Below, in pieces: positions 26,220 through 35,583 of a stretch of DNA of 64,000 nucleotides. The notes under the pieces are model-generated. The model was given only the letters and a program-made list of their open reading frames with translations, had not been told where the DNA came from and did not search any database. Both the position numbers and the translations under genes were made by a program. Every line of letters begins with the position of its first letter. The stretch's first letter is position 1. Origin of the DNA: Microbulbifer aggregans (GTDB lineage Bacteria; Pseudomonadota; Gammaproteobacteria; Pseudomonadales; Cellvibrionaceae); NCBI RefSeq assembly GCF_020524005.1, contig NZ_JAIVKK010000011.1:1-64000 (forward strand), given 5' to 3'.

Positions 26220-27410
26220 ATGAATGTTCTGGCGAATCTCTGGCGGCACCGCAATTATCGAGTGGCGCTGATCGTAACCCTTGCTTCGTTGCTTTGGTTG
26301 CTGAGCGGTCTGTTTGGCGGTGGTGCGGAGGAGGAGAATACTTCTTCCGCGCAGGCAAGTAGGGCGACAGCTGAGACCATGCGGGTTAAGGCCCGGCGCC
26401 TGCAGGCGCAGCCCTATATCACACAGGTTCTGGTCAATAGCCGCACTGAAGCGAACCGCAGTGTGAAATTGCGGGCTGAGTTGGATGGGGCCCTTACGGC
26501 ACTGCCGGCTAGTGAAGGCGAGTGGGTGCAGGCGGGAGATGTTATCTGCGAGATTGCGGCGGAGGACCGGCCCGAGCGCCTGGCGAGAGCGCGCGCGGCA
26601 TTGCGCAAAGCAGAATTGGATTTTTCCGGGGCCGAAAAGCTCAAGGGGCGGGGACTGCAATCGGAAACGGCCATGGCTCAGCAGGAAGTCAACCTGGCAA
26701 GCGCTCGTGCAGATTTCCGACGGGCGCAGGTCGACGTGGCAAATTTGCAGATCCGTGCGCCTTTTGCCGGTGTGGTCAACAGTCGGGCGGTGGAACTCGG
26801 CGATTTTATTCGTCGTGGCGAGGAGTGCGCCACGTTGCTCGATATGAACCCGATTGTACTGGTGGGTGAGGTCTCTGAAGCGCAGGTGGCCAATTTACTG
26901 CCGGGTAGTGTTGCCAGCGCCAAACTGCAGCAGGGGCAGCTGGTTGAAGGCGAGCTGCGCTATATCAGCCAGGAGGCGCATCCAGTGACCCGGGGCTACC
27001 GGGTGGAAGTTGCCGTAGACAACACCAGCAAGCAGCTGCGTAGTGGTATCAGCGCGCGTATGGCACTGCCGGGGGAAGAGGTTATGGCCCACCGGGTCAA
27101 TGCTTCACTGCTGACCCTCGACGACCGAGGCGCACTGGGGCTGCGGATTCTGGATGAAGAGCAGCGCGTGCGGCTTGTGAACGTGCAGATGGTCAGTGAT
27201 GAAAATACTGGGGTCTGGGTCACCGGGTTACCGGCTCAGCCAACCATTATCACGGTGGGGCAGGAATATGTGAGCCAGGGGGAGCGGGTGATCGCGGAGC
27301 TCGAAGAGGCGCATGGCGATTTGCCAGCACCGCAGAATACCGCTGTCCCGTCCGAAGATCTGGGCGTGGGACACTCGGTGGATTTCACTGAGGAGGAGCT
27401 GCAGCAATGA
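26220..27410 (+). CDS. RND efflux periplasmic adaptor (membrane fusion protein)
   Basis: 396 residues. An N-terminal membrane anchor (about 15-33) is followed by the HlyD/AcrA pattern: a barrel-sandwich half near 85-115 (RAELDGALTALPASEGEWVQAGDVI), a helical hairpin about 115-175, the second lipoyl half (RAPFAGVVNSRAVELGDFI) and a beta-barrel domain. It links the RND pump to an outer-membrane channel. The ATG 90 nt inside the open frame is chosen because it begins the membrane anchor. The stop overlaps the pump gene start (ATGA). No outer-membrane factor gene is adjacent. Confidence 0.92.
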   Translation: MNVLANLWRHRNYRVALIVTLASLLWLLSGLFGGGAEEENTSSAQASRATAETMRVKARRLQAQPYITQVLVNSRTEANRSVKLRAELDGALTALPASEGEWVQAGDVICEIAAEDRPERLARARAALRKAELDFSGAEKLKGRGLQSETAMAQQEVNLASARADFRRAQVDVANLQIRAPFAGVVNSRAVELGDFIRRGEECATLLDMNPIVLVGEVSEAQVANLLPGSVASAKLQQGQLVEGELRYISQEAHPVTRGYRVEVAVDNTSKQLRSGISARMALPGEEVMAHRVNASLLTLDDRGALGLRILDEEQRVRLVNVQMVSDENTGVWVTGLPAQPTIITVGQEYVSQGERVIAELEEAHGDLPAPQNTAVPSEDLGVGHSVDFTEEELQQ

Positions 27411-30400
27411 GTTTGCTGGAAGGTGCCGTCGACCGCTTTCGCAGCAGTATCAGTTTGATGCTGCTTATTGTCATTATGGGAATCGCAGCGCGGTCGGCAA
27501 TGACTGTCGAATCCAGCCCTGAGGTCAATCCACCTATCGTCATCGTGCAGGTGATGCACGAGGGGATTTCACCGGCGGATGGCGTACGCTTGCTGATCCG
27601 CCCCATCGAGCAGGAGGTGCGCTCTCTCGAAGGGGTTGAGGAAGTCATGGCCACGGCGCGTGAGTCCCTGGTGTACCTCGTGATCGAATTTGATTCCGCC
27701 ATCGATATCGACGATGCAGTGGATGAAGTACGCAATGCCGTGGACCGGGCGAAAGCGGAATTGCCGCGGGATGCGGAAGAGCCTGTTGTCGAGGAGGCTT
27801 CTGCACAGCCATTCCCGGCTATTGTGGTAACTCTGGCCGGGGAGGGGATGGGTGAGCGCGAATTACTGAGAAGCGCGCAGCAGCTCAAACGCAAGATTGA
27901 AAGTATCGCAGAGGTTTTGAGTGCGGATATCACCGGTAACCGCGAAGAAGTGGTGGAAGCGACCATTGACCCGGTGCGACTGGAGCATTACCAGATCACC
28001 AGCGGTGAACTGATCAATGCGGTCTTGGGAAATAACCTGCTGATTCCCGCCGGTGAAATGGATGTGAGTCAGGGGCATTTTTCGGTTAATGTCCCCGGCC
28101 TTATCGAAACCGCCAGCGATGTGTACCAGATACCACTCAAGCAATCGGAACATGGTGTGGTAACACTGGGGCAGGTCACAGATATTCGCCGCACGTTCAA
28201 AGATGCCACTACTTATACCAGTGTCAACGGCCGGCCGGGCCTGGCGATTAGTGTGGAAAAGCGCACCGGTGCCAGCGCTGTGGACCTGGCTGATGCGGTG
28301 CGCGCTGCGGTCAATGCAGAAAAGCAGTACTTGCCGCAAGGTGTCGAGATCGATTTCGTCTTTGATATGTCCGAGTTTGCCCGCGATATGGTCAGCGAGA
28401 TGGAGGGCAATATTCTTACCGCCATGTTGCTGGTCATGATCATCGTAGTGGCGGCTCTGGGGTTCCGCTCGGGGCTTCTGGTCGGTTTGGGTATCCCATT
28501 TTCCCTGTTGTTCGGCTCCATCATTACCTGGTACCTCGGCTATTCCTTTAACTTCATGGTGATGTTCGGAATGCTGCTGGCCCTGGGCATGCTGATTGAT
28601 GGCTCAATCGTCATCACTGAATTTGCAGATCGTAAAATGGCGGAAGGTTTATCGGCCCGGGTTGCCTACGGGATCTCCGTTCGCCGTATGTTCTGGCCGG
28701 TACTCGCCTCCACGGGTACGACTCTGGCCGCCTTCCTGCCAATCATATTCTGGCCCGGCGTAGTCGGTGATTTCATGCGTTACCTGCCAGTAACGGTCTT
28801 TGCTGTATTGGCGGGCTCGCTGGTGTATGCGCTGTTCTTTGCGCCGGTATTGGGGTCGGTGTTTGGAAAAAGTGCGATGGATGTGAAGACCCAGCACTAC
28901 CTGAGAGAGCTGGAGTCCGGAGATCCAGCAACGCTGCCGGGAATTACCGGCGCCTATGCGCGAATATTGGGGCCTGTAGTCCGCAATCCCCTGGCCTCTT
29001 TTGTTGCGACGATTTTTGTACTGGTGGCAATCTTCGCGGCCTTTGTTCGCTTTAATCCTGGAGTCGAGTTCTTTACTGAAACGGAAGAGCAATACGGCAA
29101 CGTTGAGGTCCGGGCCCAGGGCAATTTGTCTCTGGAAGAGAAGAAAGCGCTGGCGATGCAGGTTGAACGCGCAGTGCTCGATGTGCCTGAAGTGCGGGTC
29201 GTCTATACCTCAGTTGGCGGCGGGGGAATTTCCGGGAACAGTGAAAAAGCGCCGGATCAGATCGCCAACCTGCTGGTGGAGCTGCGACCGGCGATGGAGC
29301 GAGCGCGCAAGAGCCGCGAGATCTTTGCAGATATTCGCGCGCGCACCGGGAGTTTTGCCGGTATCAAAACCAGTGCCAACGAATTTGAGGGTGGCCCGCC
29401 AGTGGGCCGGGATATTGTGCTGGAGCTGCGCGGGCGCGATTACGATGTGCTGTTGTCAGAAACCCGCCGGTTGAACCAGGCAATGGTCCACGAATTTGAT
29501 GGCCTGCGGGATGTTGTCAGTACGGCGCCGCTGCCCGGTATCCAGTGGGAAGTCAACGTGGATCGCGCAAAGGCCGCTCTTTACGGTGCAGACCTGACCG
29601 GCGTGGGACGCGCCGTGCAGCTGGTGACGAACGGCGTGCGGATGGCGGAATATCGTCCGGACGATTCCGATGAGGAAGTGGATATTCGCATTCGCTATCC
29701 GGATTACGCCCGTGGAATCACTGCACTGGATGAACTAAGGATCAATACACCGCAAGGCGCGGTACCGGTCAGCAGCTTCGTGACGACGGAAGCCCGCCCG
29801 AAAGTGGACAAGATAGAGCGTATTGACGGTATCACGCGCATGCAGTTGAAAGCTGACGTCGTGGATGGTGTGCTGGCGGATAACAAGGTGAAGGAGATCC
29901 GCCAGTGGTTGGATACGCACCCGGTGGACAGTTCGGTCGAGTTGATCTTTCGCGGTGCGGATGAGGATCAGAATGAGTCCCTGCTGTTCCTGCAGGTAGC
30001 GTTTTCGCTGTCATTGTTCCTGATGTTTATTCTGCTGGTAACCCAGTTCAACAGCTTCTACCAGTCCGCACTTATTCTGTCTTCGGTCATCATGTCGACC
30101 CTGGGAGTGATGCTTGGTCTGACCGTCACCCAGAGCACCTTCAGTGTGATTATGACGGGGGTCGGGATTGTTGCCTTGGCTGGTATCGTGGTGAACAACA
30201 ACATTGTTCTCATCGATACCTATAACTTTGTGCGTAAAGCCGAGCCGGAGTTGAGCGCCGGAGAAGCTGCGGTCAAGGCTGCGGCGCAACGGCTGCGTCC
30301 TGTGTTTCTGACTACCGCCACAACCATTCTCGGCCTGCTGCCCCTGGCGCTGGGGGTGAGCGTGGATATGGTTGGGCGCACAATGGTCGTTAACGGGGTG

Positions 30401-30577
30401 ATTGCCTCTTTTTGGGTGAAGTTGGCCAGTGCGATCGTGTATGGGCTCAGTTTTTCCACATTGCTTACACTTCTGGTCACCCCGGTTATGCTGGCGCTGC
30501 CTGGGCGTATCCGGGAGCTGTTGATTGGGTGGGTGCCGCAAGGGCTAAAGCGAGCTGTGCGGGGCGGAGAGCGCTAG
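27407..30577 (+). CDS. RND-family efflux permease
   Basis: 1056 residues with the duplicated 6+6 TM RND architecture and two large periplasmic loops (about 35-335 and 560-870). TM4 reads LALGMLIDGSIVITEFADRK, with the single Asp used for proton coupling in place of the DD of AcrB; the rest resembles HAE1-type drug pumps. It would export drugs, detergents or metabolites, driven by protons. It follows its adaptor with a 4-nt overlap and ends at a strong terminator. Confidence 0.94.
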   Translation: MSLLEGAVDRFRSSISLMLLIVIMGIAARSAMTVESSPEVNPPIVIVQVMHEGISPADGVRLLIRPIEQEVRSLEGVEEVMATARESLVYLVIEFDSAIDIDDAVDEVRNAVDRAKAELPRDAEEPVVEEASAQPFPAIVVTLAGEGMGERELLRSAQQLKRKIESIAEVLSADITGNREEVVEATIDPVRLEHYQITSGELINAVLGNNLLIPAGEMDVSQGHFSVNVPGLIETASDVYQIPLKQSEHGVVTLGQVTDIRRTFKDATTYTSVNGRPGLAISVEKRTGASAVDLADAVRAAVNAEKQYLPQGVEIDFVFDMSEFARDMVSEMEGNILTAMLLVMIIVVAALGFRSGLLVGLGIPFSLLFGSIITWYLGYSFNFMVMFGMLLALGMLIDGSIVITEFADRKMAEGLSARVAYGISVRRMFWPVLASTGTTLAAFLPIIFWPGVVGDFMRYLPVTVFAVLAGSLVYALFFAPVLGSVFGKSAMDVKTQHYLRELESGDPATLPGITGAYARILGPVVRNPLASFVATIFVLVAIFAAFVRFNPGVEFFTETEEQYGNVEVRAQGNLSLEEKKALAMQVERAVLDVPEVRVVYTSVGGGGISGNSEKAPDQIANLLVELRPAMERARKSREIFADIRARTGSFAGIKTSANEFEGGPPVGRDIVLELRGRDYDVLLSETRRLNQAMVHEFDGLRDVVSTAPLPGIQWEVNVDRAKAALYGADLTGVGRAVQLVTNGVRMAEYRPDDSDEEVDIRIRYPDYARGITALDELRINTPQGAVPVSSFVTTEARPKVDKIERIDGITRMQLKADVVDGVLADNKVKEIRQWLDTHPVDSSVELIFRGADEDQNESLLFLQVAFSLSLFLMFILLVTQFNSFYQSALILSSVIMSTLGVMLGLTVTQSTFSVIMTGVGIVALAGIVVNNNIVLIDTYNFVRKAEPELSAGEAAVKAAAQRLRPVFLTTATTILGLLPLALGVSVDMVGRTMVVNGVIASFWVKLASAIVYGLSFSTLLTLLVTPVMLALPGRIRELLIGWVPQGLKRAVRGGER

Positions 30578-30603
30578 GGCTTACCCGCTAAATGAACAGG
30601 CAC

Positions 30604-30633
30604 AAAAAAACCCCGGCATGCCGGGGTTTTTTT
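30604..30633. terminator. Bidirectional terminator
   Basis: The perfect palindrome CCCCGGCATGCCGGGG (30611-30626) is flanked by seven A on one side and seven T on the other. It lies between the convergent RND and AT-hook genes. Confidence 0.95.
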
Positions 30634-30655
30634 ATCCTAACGGTAAGTCAGGTGA

Positions 30656-31525
30656 TCAAGCTTTTGCTTTCGGCGGACGACCGCGGCGGCCCGGGGCCTT
30701 TTTGGCCGGGGCGGTGCCAGCAGCTTTCTTGGCCGGGCGACCAGGCTTCTTCTTGGCAGCGCCAGCTTTGGCTGGACGGCCTGGCTTCTTGGCTGCAGTG
30801 GTGTCAGCCGCTTTCTTAGCCGGACGGCCTGGCTTTTTCTTGGTAGCAGCCTTGGCTTTTGCAGTGGCTTTCTTGGCTTTCTCTGCGGCCTTCTTCTTGG
30901 CAGCAGCAGCTTTGTTCTTCTCGGCTGCAGCCTTCTTCTTGGCGGCTTCAGCGGCTTTCTTCTTGGCAGCAGCGGCTTTCTTCTTGTCAGCAGCAGCTTT
31001 CTTCTTCGCAGCAGCAGCGGCTTTCTTCTTATCCGCAGCGGCTTTCTTCTTGGCAGCGGCGTCCGCTTTCTTCTTCTCGGCGGCCGCTTTTTTCTTCTCA
31101 GCAGCGGTCAGCTTCTTGATGATCGCGCTTTCTTCTTTCGCTACAGCCTTGGCAATTTTGGTTGCCAGCTTGTTTTCGGCAGCGATGCCTGCCAGGGCGG
31201 CTTTGGCGTCACTGGCTGCAGCCTTGGCTGCGGTAGCTGCTTTCTTGGCGGTGGCGGCGGCGGCCTGAGCAGCTTTCAGCTGTTTCTGCTGAGCAGCGGT
31301 TTTTTTCTTGGCGCGTACGGCTTTAACCTTGTTCTGCGCAGTTGCCAGTTTTTTGGCAGCGGCGTCAGCGTCTTTGGCCAGTTTGTCTGCTACCTTTTTG
31401 GCGCCTGCTTCCTGAGTGCTGCGGGCGCTTTCCAGTTGAGCTTTAAGAGCGGCAAGTTCCGCTTCCAGCTTCGCAACCGGGCTCACCGCAGAGGGAGCCT
31501 TCTTTTTTTGCTTACTAGCGGCCAT
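30656..31525 (-). CDS. Histone-H1-like Lys/Ala-rich protein with AT-hooks
   Basis: 289 residues. A coiled-coil-like N-terminus (15-40) leads into long KKKAAA/AAAKKK repeats (about 130-220). A C-terminal tail carries four AT-hook cores: KKPGRPAKK, KKPGRPAKA, KKKPGRPAKK and RRGRPPK. It resembles AlgP/AlgR3 of Pseudomonas and H1-like nucleoid proteins. AT-hooks bind the minor groove of AT-rich DNA, so a nucleoid role is likely. The simple DNA repeat creates a 216-codon antisense frame that is not a gene. Repeat length probably varies between strains. Confidence 0.88.
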   Translation of the reverse strand: MAASKQKKKAPSAVSPVAKLEAELAALKAQLESARSTQEAGAKKVADKLAKDADAAAKKLATAQNKVKAVRAKKKTAAQQKQLKAAQAAAATAKKAATAAKAAASDAKAALAGIAAENKLATKIAKAVAKEESAIIKKLTAAEKKKAAAEKKKADAAAKKKAAADKKKAAAAAKKKAAADKKKAAAAKKKAAEAAKKKAAAEKNKAAAAKKKAAEKAKKATAKAKAATKKKPGRPAKKAADTTAAKKPGRPAKAGAAKKKPGRPAKKAAGTAPAKKAPGRRGRPPKAKA

Positions 31526-31646
31526 AAATTATCCCTGTGTCTGATCTTGATTTAAGAGTTATCTTGGATGAGTGGAATTCATCGCGCTAATTGCAGCTTA
31601 TTTATATACTTGAATGCAAGTGTTTTAAGGGTGTTTTTGCTCCGCG

Positions 31647-32486
31647 ATGAATAAATTTAAGGTTTTTTTTACGTTTTTAGCGATTATCTGGCTCTGTCTG
31701 TGTGGTGCCGGGAGTATCTATGCATTTTTCGCTAGCGGAAATTTTGCATGGGCAGGGGTGAGTATTAATGCTTTTGCGCTTCCGTTTTGGCTTCTCGTCA
31801 GACAAATACAGCCAACAGGAATTACTGCAGACTCGCGTGAGTCGCCGGCATTTGCCGGGGTATTGATCGGGCTGGGCCTGGTGTTACTGATAGATACAAA
31901 AAAAGGCATGGCCGTATATCTGGCGATTTATAACCTGTTTGTATTCCTGATTTATCTGAACCACCTGAGTGCGGTTCGTCACTCTTCGATGCCAGCAGTA
32001 AATTCGTCGTTTCCTGAATTGATGGTAGAGGGGAATCAATCCTGGCAGGCGGCGGATGTATGCGGAAACTTTGGCGGCGCCCTGTTGCTGTTCCTGCGGG
32101 GAAGTTTCTGTGCGGAGAGTCGTATTCAGGTACGGCAACTGATGTGCGCACAGGAAAAACTGGATGCGCGAGGAGTGAAGCTGGTTTTGGTCAGTATGGA
32201 AACCCGGGCTCAATGGTACGAGCGTTTACGGTGTGATCCCCAGGCTGATATTCCCGGCAAATGGCTATTCCTGCAGTTGGATAGAGATGCGGCAAAAAAC
32301 GTCCCTTTTATTGCCTCGAGCGGGGCACCATTTGTGCGTTGGTGGTGGGGGAGGGACGCGGTACGTCCAAGTACCTGGCTACTGGATGCCGAGGGCTATA
32401 TTGTCTGGCGTTATTTACCGGACAATTATCGGGTGCCCGGAAGTGGTGCGCAATTTCTGGAGCAGCTTTACCGCCTGGAGGAATAA
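31647..32486 (+). CDS. Membrane-anchored redoxin-like protein
   Basis: 279 residues. Four membrane segments (about 4-28, 33-53, 68-83, 87-107) precede a thioredoxin-fold domain (about 120-279) related to AhpC/TSA redoxins. The loop that usually holds the active site reads LFLRGSFCAES with only one Cys (155), so it cannot use a CXXC mechanism. Later conserved-looking parts are LVLVSMETRAQWYERL and STWLLDAEGYIVWRYLPDN. The function is unknown; a role in envelope redox is possible. Confidence 0.65.
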   Translation: MNKFKVFFTFLAIIWLCLCGAGSIYAFFASGNFAWAGVSINAFALPFWLLVRQIQPTGITADSRESPAFAGVLIGLGLVLLIDTKKGMAVYLAIYNLFVFLIYLNHLSAVRHSSMPAVNSSFPELMVEGNQSWQAADVCGNFGGALLLFLRGSFCAESRIQVRQLMCAQEKLDARGVKLVLVSMETRAQWYERLRCDPQADIPGKWLFLQLDRDAAKNVPFIASSGAPFVRWWWGRDAVRPSTWLLDAEGYIVWRYLPDNYRVPGSGAQFLEQLYRLEE

Positions 32487-32578
32487 TCGCTGCCCTCAGG
32501 GTTGCCGGGCAAAAGGCATTCGCGCTCGCGAGCCTGCTCGGGAGCATTTGTTGAAGGCAGTCGGACGTATTTTTGGGG

Positions 32579-32605
32579 GGCTCCCGTCTGAGTGAGGCGG
32601 GAGCC
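32579..32605. terminator. Hairpin between convergent genes
   Basis: GGCTCCCG (32579-32586) pairs with CGGGAGCC (32598-32605). It sits between the stops of two convergent genes but has no good T-run on either side, so terminator function is only likely by position. Confidence 0.45.
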
Positions 32606-32624
32606 GAGGAATGCGTGAATGGTT

Positions 32625-33029
32625 TCAGAGTGGACCGTAGGGAAGGTAGCGATTGTCAGAGTGCTGCCGGATCCATAAAAGCTGCTCGCGGCTCAGGGGC
32701 AATTTACGCTGGCGCAAAGACTTTGCCAGAGGGATCACCGGGGATTCCGCTCCGCCTTGCCAGTCCGGAAGTTGCATCTCGGCCATGGTGAAAAAGCGGA
32801 TCAGAGCCCAGATACTGGCTGGGTCCATAGTTTTCGCTTCTTCCAGCCATTGTTGTGCTGGTAGTCCGGCTAGCCAGTTGGCACCCGTCAGCTCGGCGTC
32901 GAGCGTGGTAACGGACTCGCTTTCTTCGCCCATGGCGTTGATCAGCTTTTCGAGAATAGCCTTGTCGAGCTCTTGTCTTGACGACTTGTTGCTTTCGAGG
33001 TCCTCTGGTTCCCAGGCGCCCACACTCAT
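32625..33029 (-). CDS. Conserved hypothetical protein
   Basis: 134 residues from an ATG at 33029. The frame stays open another 173 codons upstream, but that part overlaps the divergent mgsA gene and looks non-coding. The protein is soluble and acidic at the N-terminus. It has the segments LPAQQWLEEAKTMDPASIWA and FFTMAEMQLPDWQGG and a tail SREQLLWIRQHSDNRYLPYG. No function was recognised. Confidence 0.7.
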   Translation of the reverse strand: MSVGAWEPEDLESNKSSRQELDKAILEKLINAMGEESESVTTLDAELTGANWLAGLPAQQWLEEAKTMDPASIWALIRFFTMAEMQLPDWQGGAESPVIPLAKSLRQRKLPLSREQLLWIRQHSDNRYLPYGPL

Positions 33030-33164
33030 AAATACCCCTAATCTCGGCGTTACATTAGTTTGTGAAATTGCGGCGTGATTATAGCGCCGAGAACTCTGGG
33101 CGTGGATAGCATGGGGGTAATTCTGCATAATTCGACATCTATAGATGAACGACCTGGGAATCTC

Positions 33165-33635
33165 GTGGAATATATCGATCAGCCGATAGCGGCAAAGAAA
33201 CGGGTGGCACTGGTAGCGCACGACAATCGCAAGGCGAGCCTGATTGAGTGGTGCCAGAAGCACCGTGCAGTTCTGGAGCAACACCAACTGCTGGGCACAG
33301 GGACTACCGGTAGCAAAATCGAAGCGGCAACAGGCCTGGTGGTTGAAAAGCTGTTCAGTGGTCCGATGGGTGGGGATCAGCAGTTGGGTGCGAAAATCTG
33401 CCAGGGCGAGGTGGATATCCTGATCTTTTTCTGGGATCCCTTCGAGCCCATGCCCCACGACCCGGATGTGAAAGCACTGTTGCGTATCGCAGCGGTATGG
33501 AATATCCCGGTGGCCTGTAATGGCAGTAGTGCGGATATGATGATCCATTCGGCATTGATGGAGCGCAGTTTTTCCCGGCTGGTACCTGACTATCAGGGCT
33601 ATCTGGACTCCAGGAAGACCGAAACGGCTGTATAA
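33165..33635 (+). CDS. mgsA: Methylglyoxal synthase
   Basis: 156 residues from GTG 33165. That start gives an N-terminus aligning residue for residue with E. coli MgsA (152), although an ATG at 33111 is also in frame. It converts dihydroxyacetone phosphate to methylglyoxal, a bypass of lower glycolysis. Motifs are ALVAHDN, the phosphate-binding GTGTTGSKI, SGPMGGDQQLGA with the catalytic Asp region, FFWDPFEPMPHDPDVKALLR and WNIPVACN. Confidence 0.96.
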   Translation: MEYIDQPIAAKKRVALVAHDNRKASLIEWCQKHRAVLEQHQLLGTGTTGSKIEAATGLVVEKLFSGPMGGDQQLGAKICQGEVDILIFFWDPFEPMPHDPDVKALLRIAAVWNIPVACNGSSADMMIHSALMERSFSRLVPDYQGYLDSRKTETAV

Positions 33636-33803
33636 AAGTTGCTCTCCGAATGGATGGGCGTGCCATAACTTATTGATTTTAAAGAATTATGTTTTTGGTT
33701 GGCAGCTGGCGCTTGCATTGCTGGTCATTTCCCGGCACTCTTGCCCACCTGATTAGACCGGTATAACCGGCGTAATTCGAATTTATAAACAGTACGGTGT
33801 TAT

Positions 33804-34235
33804 ATGAGTAGACGACGCGGTAAGGCCGTAGAAGAAGAAAAGGCCGATATCGACCTGACCCCCATGCTGGACGTCGTGTTCATCATGTTGATCTTCTTCA
33901 TCGTGACGGCATCCTTCGTAAAAGAAAAGGCGTTGGATGTAAACGTGCCAGATCCTGATCAAACCCAAGAAACTCCGCCGGATACCGACAAGCAGAACAT
34001 CCTGCTGACCGTGAACTCCGCGGATGAAATCTGGATGGGTACCAGCCGTATTGACAGCCGTGCCGTACGCGCCCGTATCGCACAGCTGTACGCAGAAAAC
34101 CCGCAGGCGATCGTTATTGTTCGTGCGCACAACAAGTCCAGTGCCGACACCTACGTATCCATTGCCGATGCAGCCAAGGCAGTCAACCCGAACATCCAGG
34201 TTTCCCTGGTACCGTTCGACGACTCCAAGCGCTAA
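33804..34235 (+). CDS. ExbD/TolR-family protein, solitary
   Basis: 143 residues. The hallmark ExbD N-terminus reads ADIDLTPMLDVVFIMLIFF (TM about 20-42, with the proton-relay Asp in LDVVF), followed by a periplasmic ExbD/TolR domain. These proteins normally work with an ExbB/TolQ partner, but no such gene is adjacent; the only MotA/TolQ/ExbB-like gene in the window is 12 kb away on the other strand. It probably pairs with channel genes elsewhere. Confidence 0.92.
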   Translation: MSRRRGKAVEEEKADIDLTPMLDVVFIMLIFFIVTASFVKEKALDVNVPDPDQTQETPPDTDKQNILLTVNSADEIWMGTSRIDSRAVRARIAQLYAENPQAIVIVRAHNKSSADTYVSIADAAKAVNPNIQVSLVPFDDSKR

Positions 34236-34272
34236 TTTAACCCTCTTCGGAGGGACTCCTCTCACAGGAGCG

Positions 34273-34299
34273 AAAAAAGCCAGCATTGCTGGCTTTTTT
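34273..34299. terminator. Bidirectional terminator
   Basis: A 12-bp perfect stem (AAAAAAGCCAGC/GCTGGCTTTTTT, loop ATT) lies between the exbD-like gene and the convergent dioxygenase gene. Confidence 0.95.
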
Positions 34300-34390
34300 T
34301 GTGTCTGCTCTTTGAGTAGCGGATCCGTGCCGGGACTGGATAAGACTGGCCTCAATCCTTCGAGGCTTGCAAACCCTGGACTCTGGGGGC

Positions 34391-35173
34391 TTAAAACTCT
34401 GAGCGAATGGCCCACAGATCTGGAAATACTGGCTGGAAGAGGGTGCTCTGCAGGTAGCCGACGCCGCTGGAACCACCCGTCCCCATCTTGCTACCAATAG
34501 TACGCTCTACCATCTTCACATGGCGGTAGCGCCACTGCTGCAGAGATGTGTCGATATCCACAAGGGCTTCACAAATTTGGCTGACCAGTGGGTCGTTGCG
34601 GTATACATCGATCAGTACATGCTGGACTGCGGTAGAAGGGGCTGCCTTCTGGCTGAAGTCACGCTCCAGTTCCGAGGTGGGGATCTCGTGACCCTCGATA
34701 GACAGGAATTTCAGAAATGCATCCCACAAGGTCGGCGCTTCCAGCCGCTTTTGCAGGCGCTGGTGGTGGTCTGAGCCCGGTTCGTAATTCCCCAGTTTTG
34801 ATGGGTCTTTAGCTCCGTACAGGAATTCCAGCTCGCGGAACTGAAATGACTGGAAGCCGCTGGCGGTGGACAGGCGGTCGCGGAATGACATGAATTCCAG
34901 TGGCGTAAGCGTTTCGAGAATGTCCACCTGCTGGATAAGGGTCCGGTAAATTGCATCGACACGCTTGAGTGTATGCAATGCACGATTGCGCTCACCGTTG
35001 TTAAACAGGCGCACAAGGAAGTCCAGTTCGTGCAGCAACTGTTTGAACCAGAGTTCATAGCTTTGGTGGATAACGATAAACAGCAGTTCATCGTGCTCTG
35101 GTCCATCAGAAAGTGGTTGCTGGCACTGAAGAAGCTCGTCCACTTTCAGGTAGGAACTATAGGTTACGGTCAT
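34391..35173 (-). CDS. kynA: Tryptophan 2,3-dioxygenase
   Basis: 260 residues, close to known bacterial enzymes (about 280). It is a haem enzyme that opens the indole ring of tryptophan to N-formylkynurenine. Signature segments are DELLFIVIHQSYELWFKQLL near the N-terminus and VERTIGSKMGTGGSSGVGYL near the C-terminus, with the RDRLSTASGFQSFQFRELE substrate region between. No other kynurenine-pathway gene is adjacent. Confidence 0.96.
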   Translation of the reverse strand: MTVTYSSYLKVDELLQCQQPLSDGPEHDELLFIVIHQSYELWFKQLLHELDFLVRLFNNGERNRALHTLKRVDAIYRTLIQQVDILETLTPLEFMSFRDRLSTASGFQSFQFRELEFLYGAKDPSKLGNYEPGSDHHQRLQKRLEAPTLWDAFLKFLSIEGHEIPTSELERDFSQKAAPSTAVQHVLIDVYRNDPLVSQICEALVDIDTSLQQWRYRHVKMVERTIGSKMGTGGSSGVGYLQSTLFQPVFPDLWAIRSEF

Positions 35174-35583
35174 AGTTAGGATTCTCTACTCTTGATCCAC
35201 CGCTAGTGGAAAAATATTGCGATTCTTTGGCTTATTTGCAAATTCTTTTGCAGGAAACCCGGAAAGTTGGCGGTATTATAATGTGTTGGCAGCGGATGTT
35301 AAAAAGCCCCTGCGGCGGCGATGCTCGTTGGCAAGCTGCTGTGGTATACAGCTGATAGGTATAGCATTCTGGTTGAATTGAACCTCGTGTTGCGCCGAGC
35401 AATGGCTACTATTGGGTACCTTAAAGAAGGCTTGGAAACAGGCTGGGTAAAGGGCGTGTGCCGGCCTGGCTGGCAACCCTCAGGCGAGGTCCGAGGCCGA
35501 GAAGAGCTCCGGAGGTGAGCCCTGCCCCGTGAGCATTCACACTTGAAAGCAAAGATACTAACAGGCAAAAACAGGCGAAAATC
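35174..35583. other. 410-bp intergenic region before enoyl-CoA hydratase
   Basis: A TATAAT at 35277-35282 reads towards the hydratase; no convincing -35 was found. If used, it would give a leader near 295 nt. The segment 35455-35540 is GC-rich with several short complementary blocks. A 65-codon frame at 35321-35518 lacks recognisable features. No riboswitch class could be matched. Confidence 0.45.

Noticed and set aside
33030..33548. N-terminal extension of the 32625-33029 protein
   Set aside because: It would overlap mgsA almost completely on the other strand; the internal ATG at 33029 gives a compact protein.
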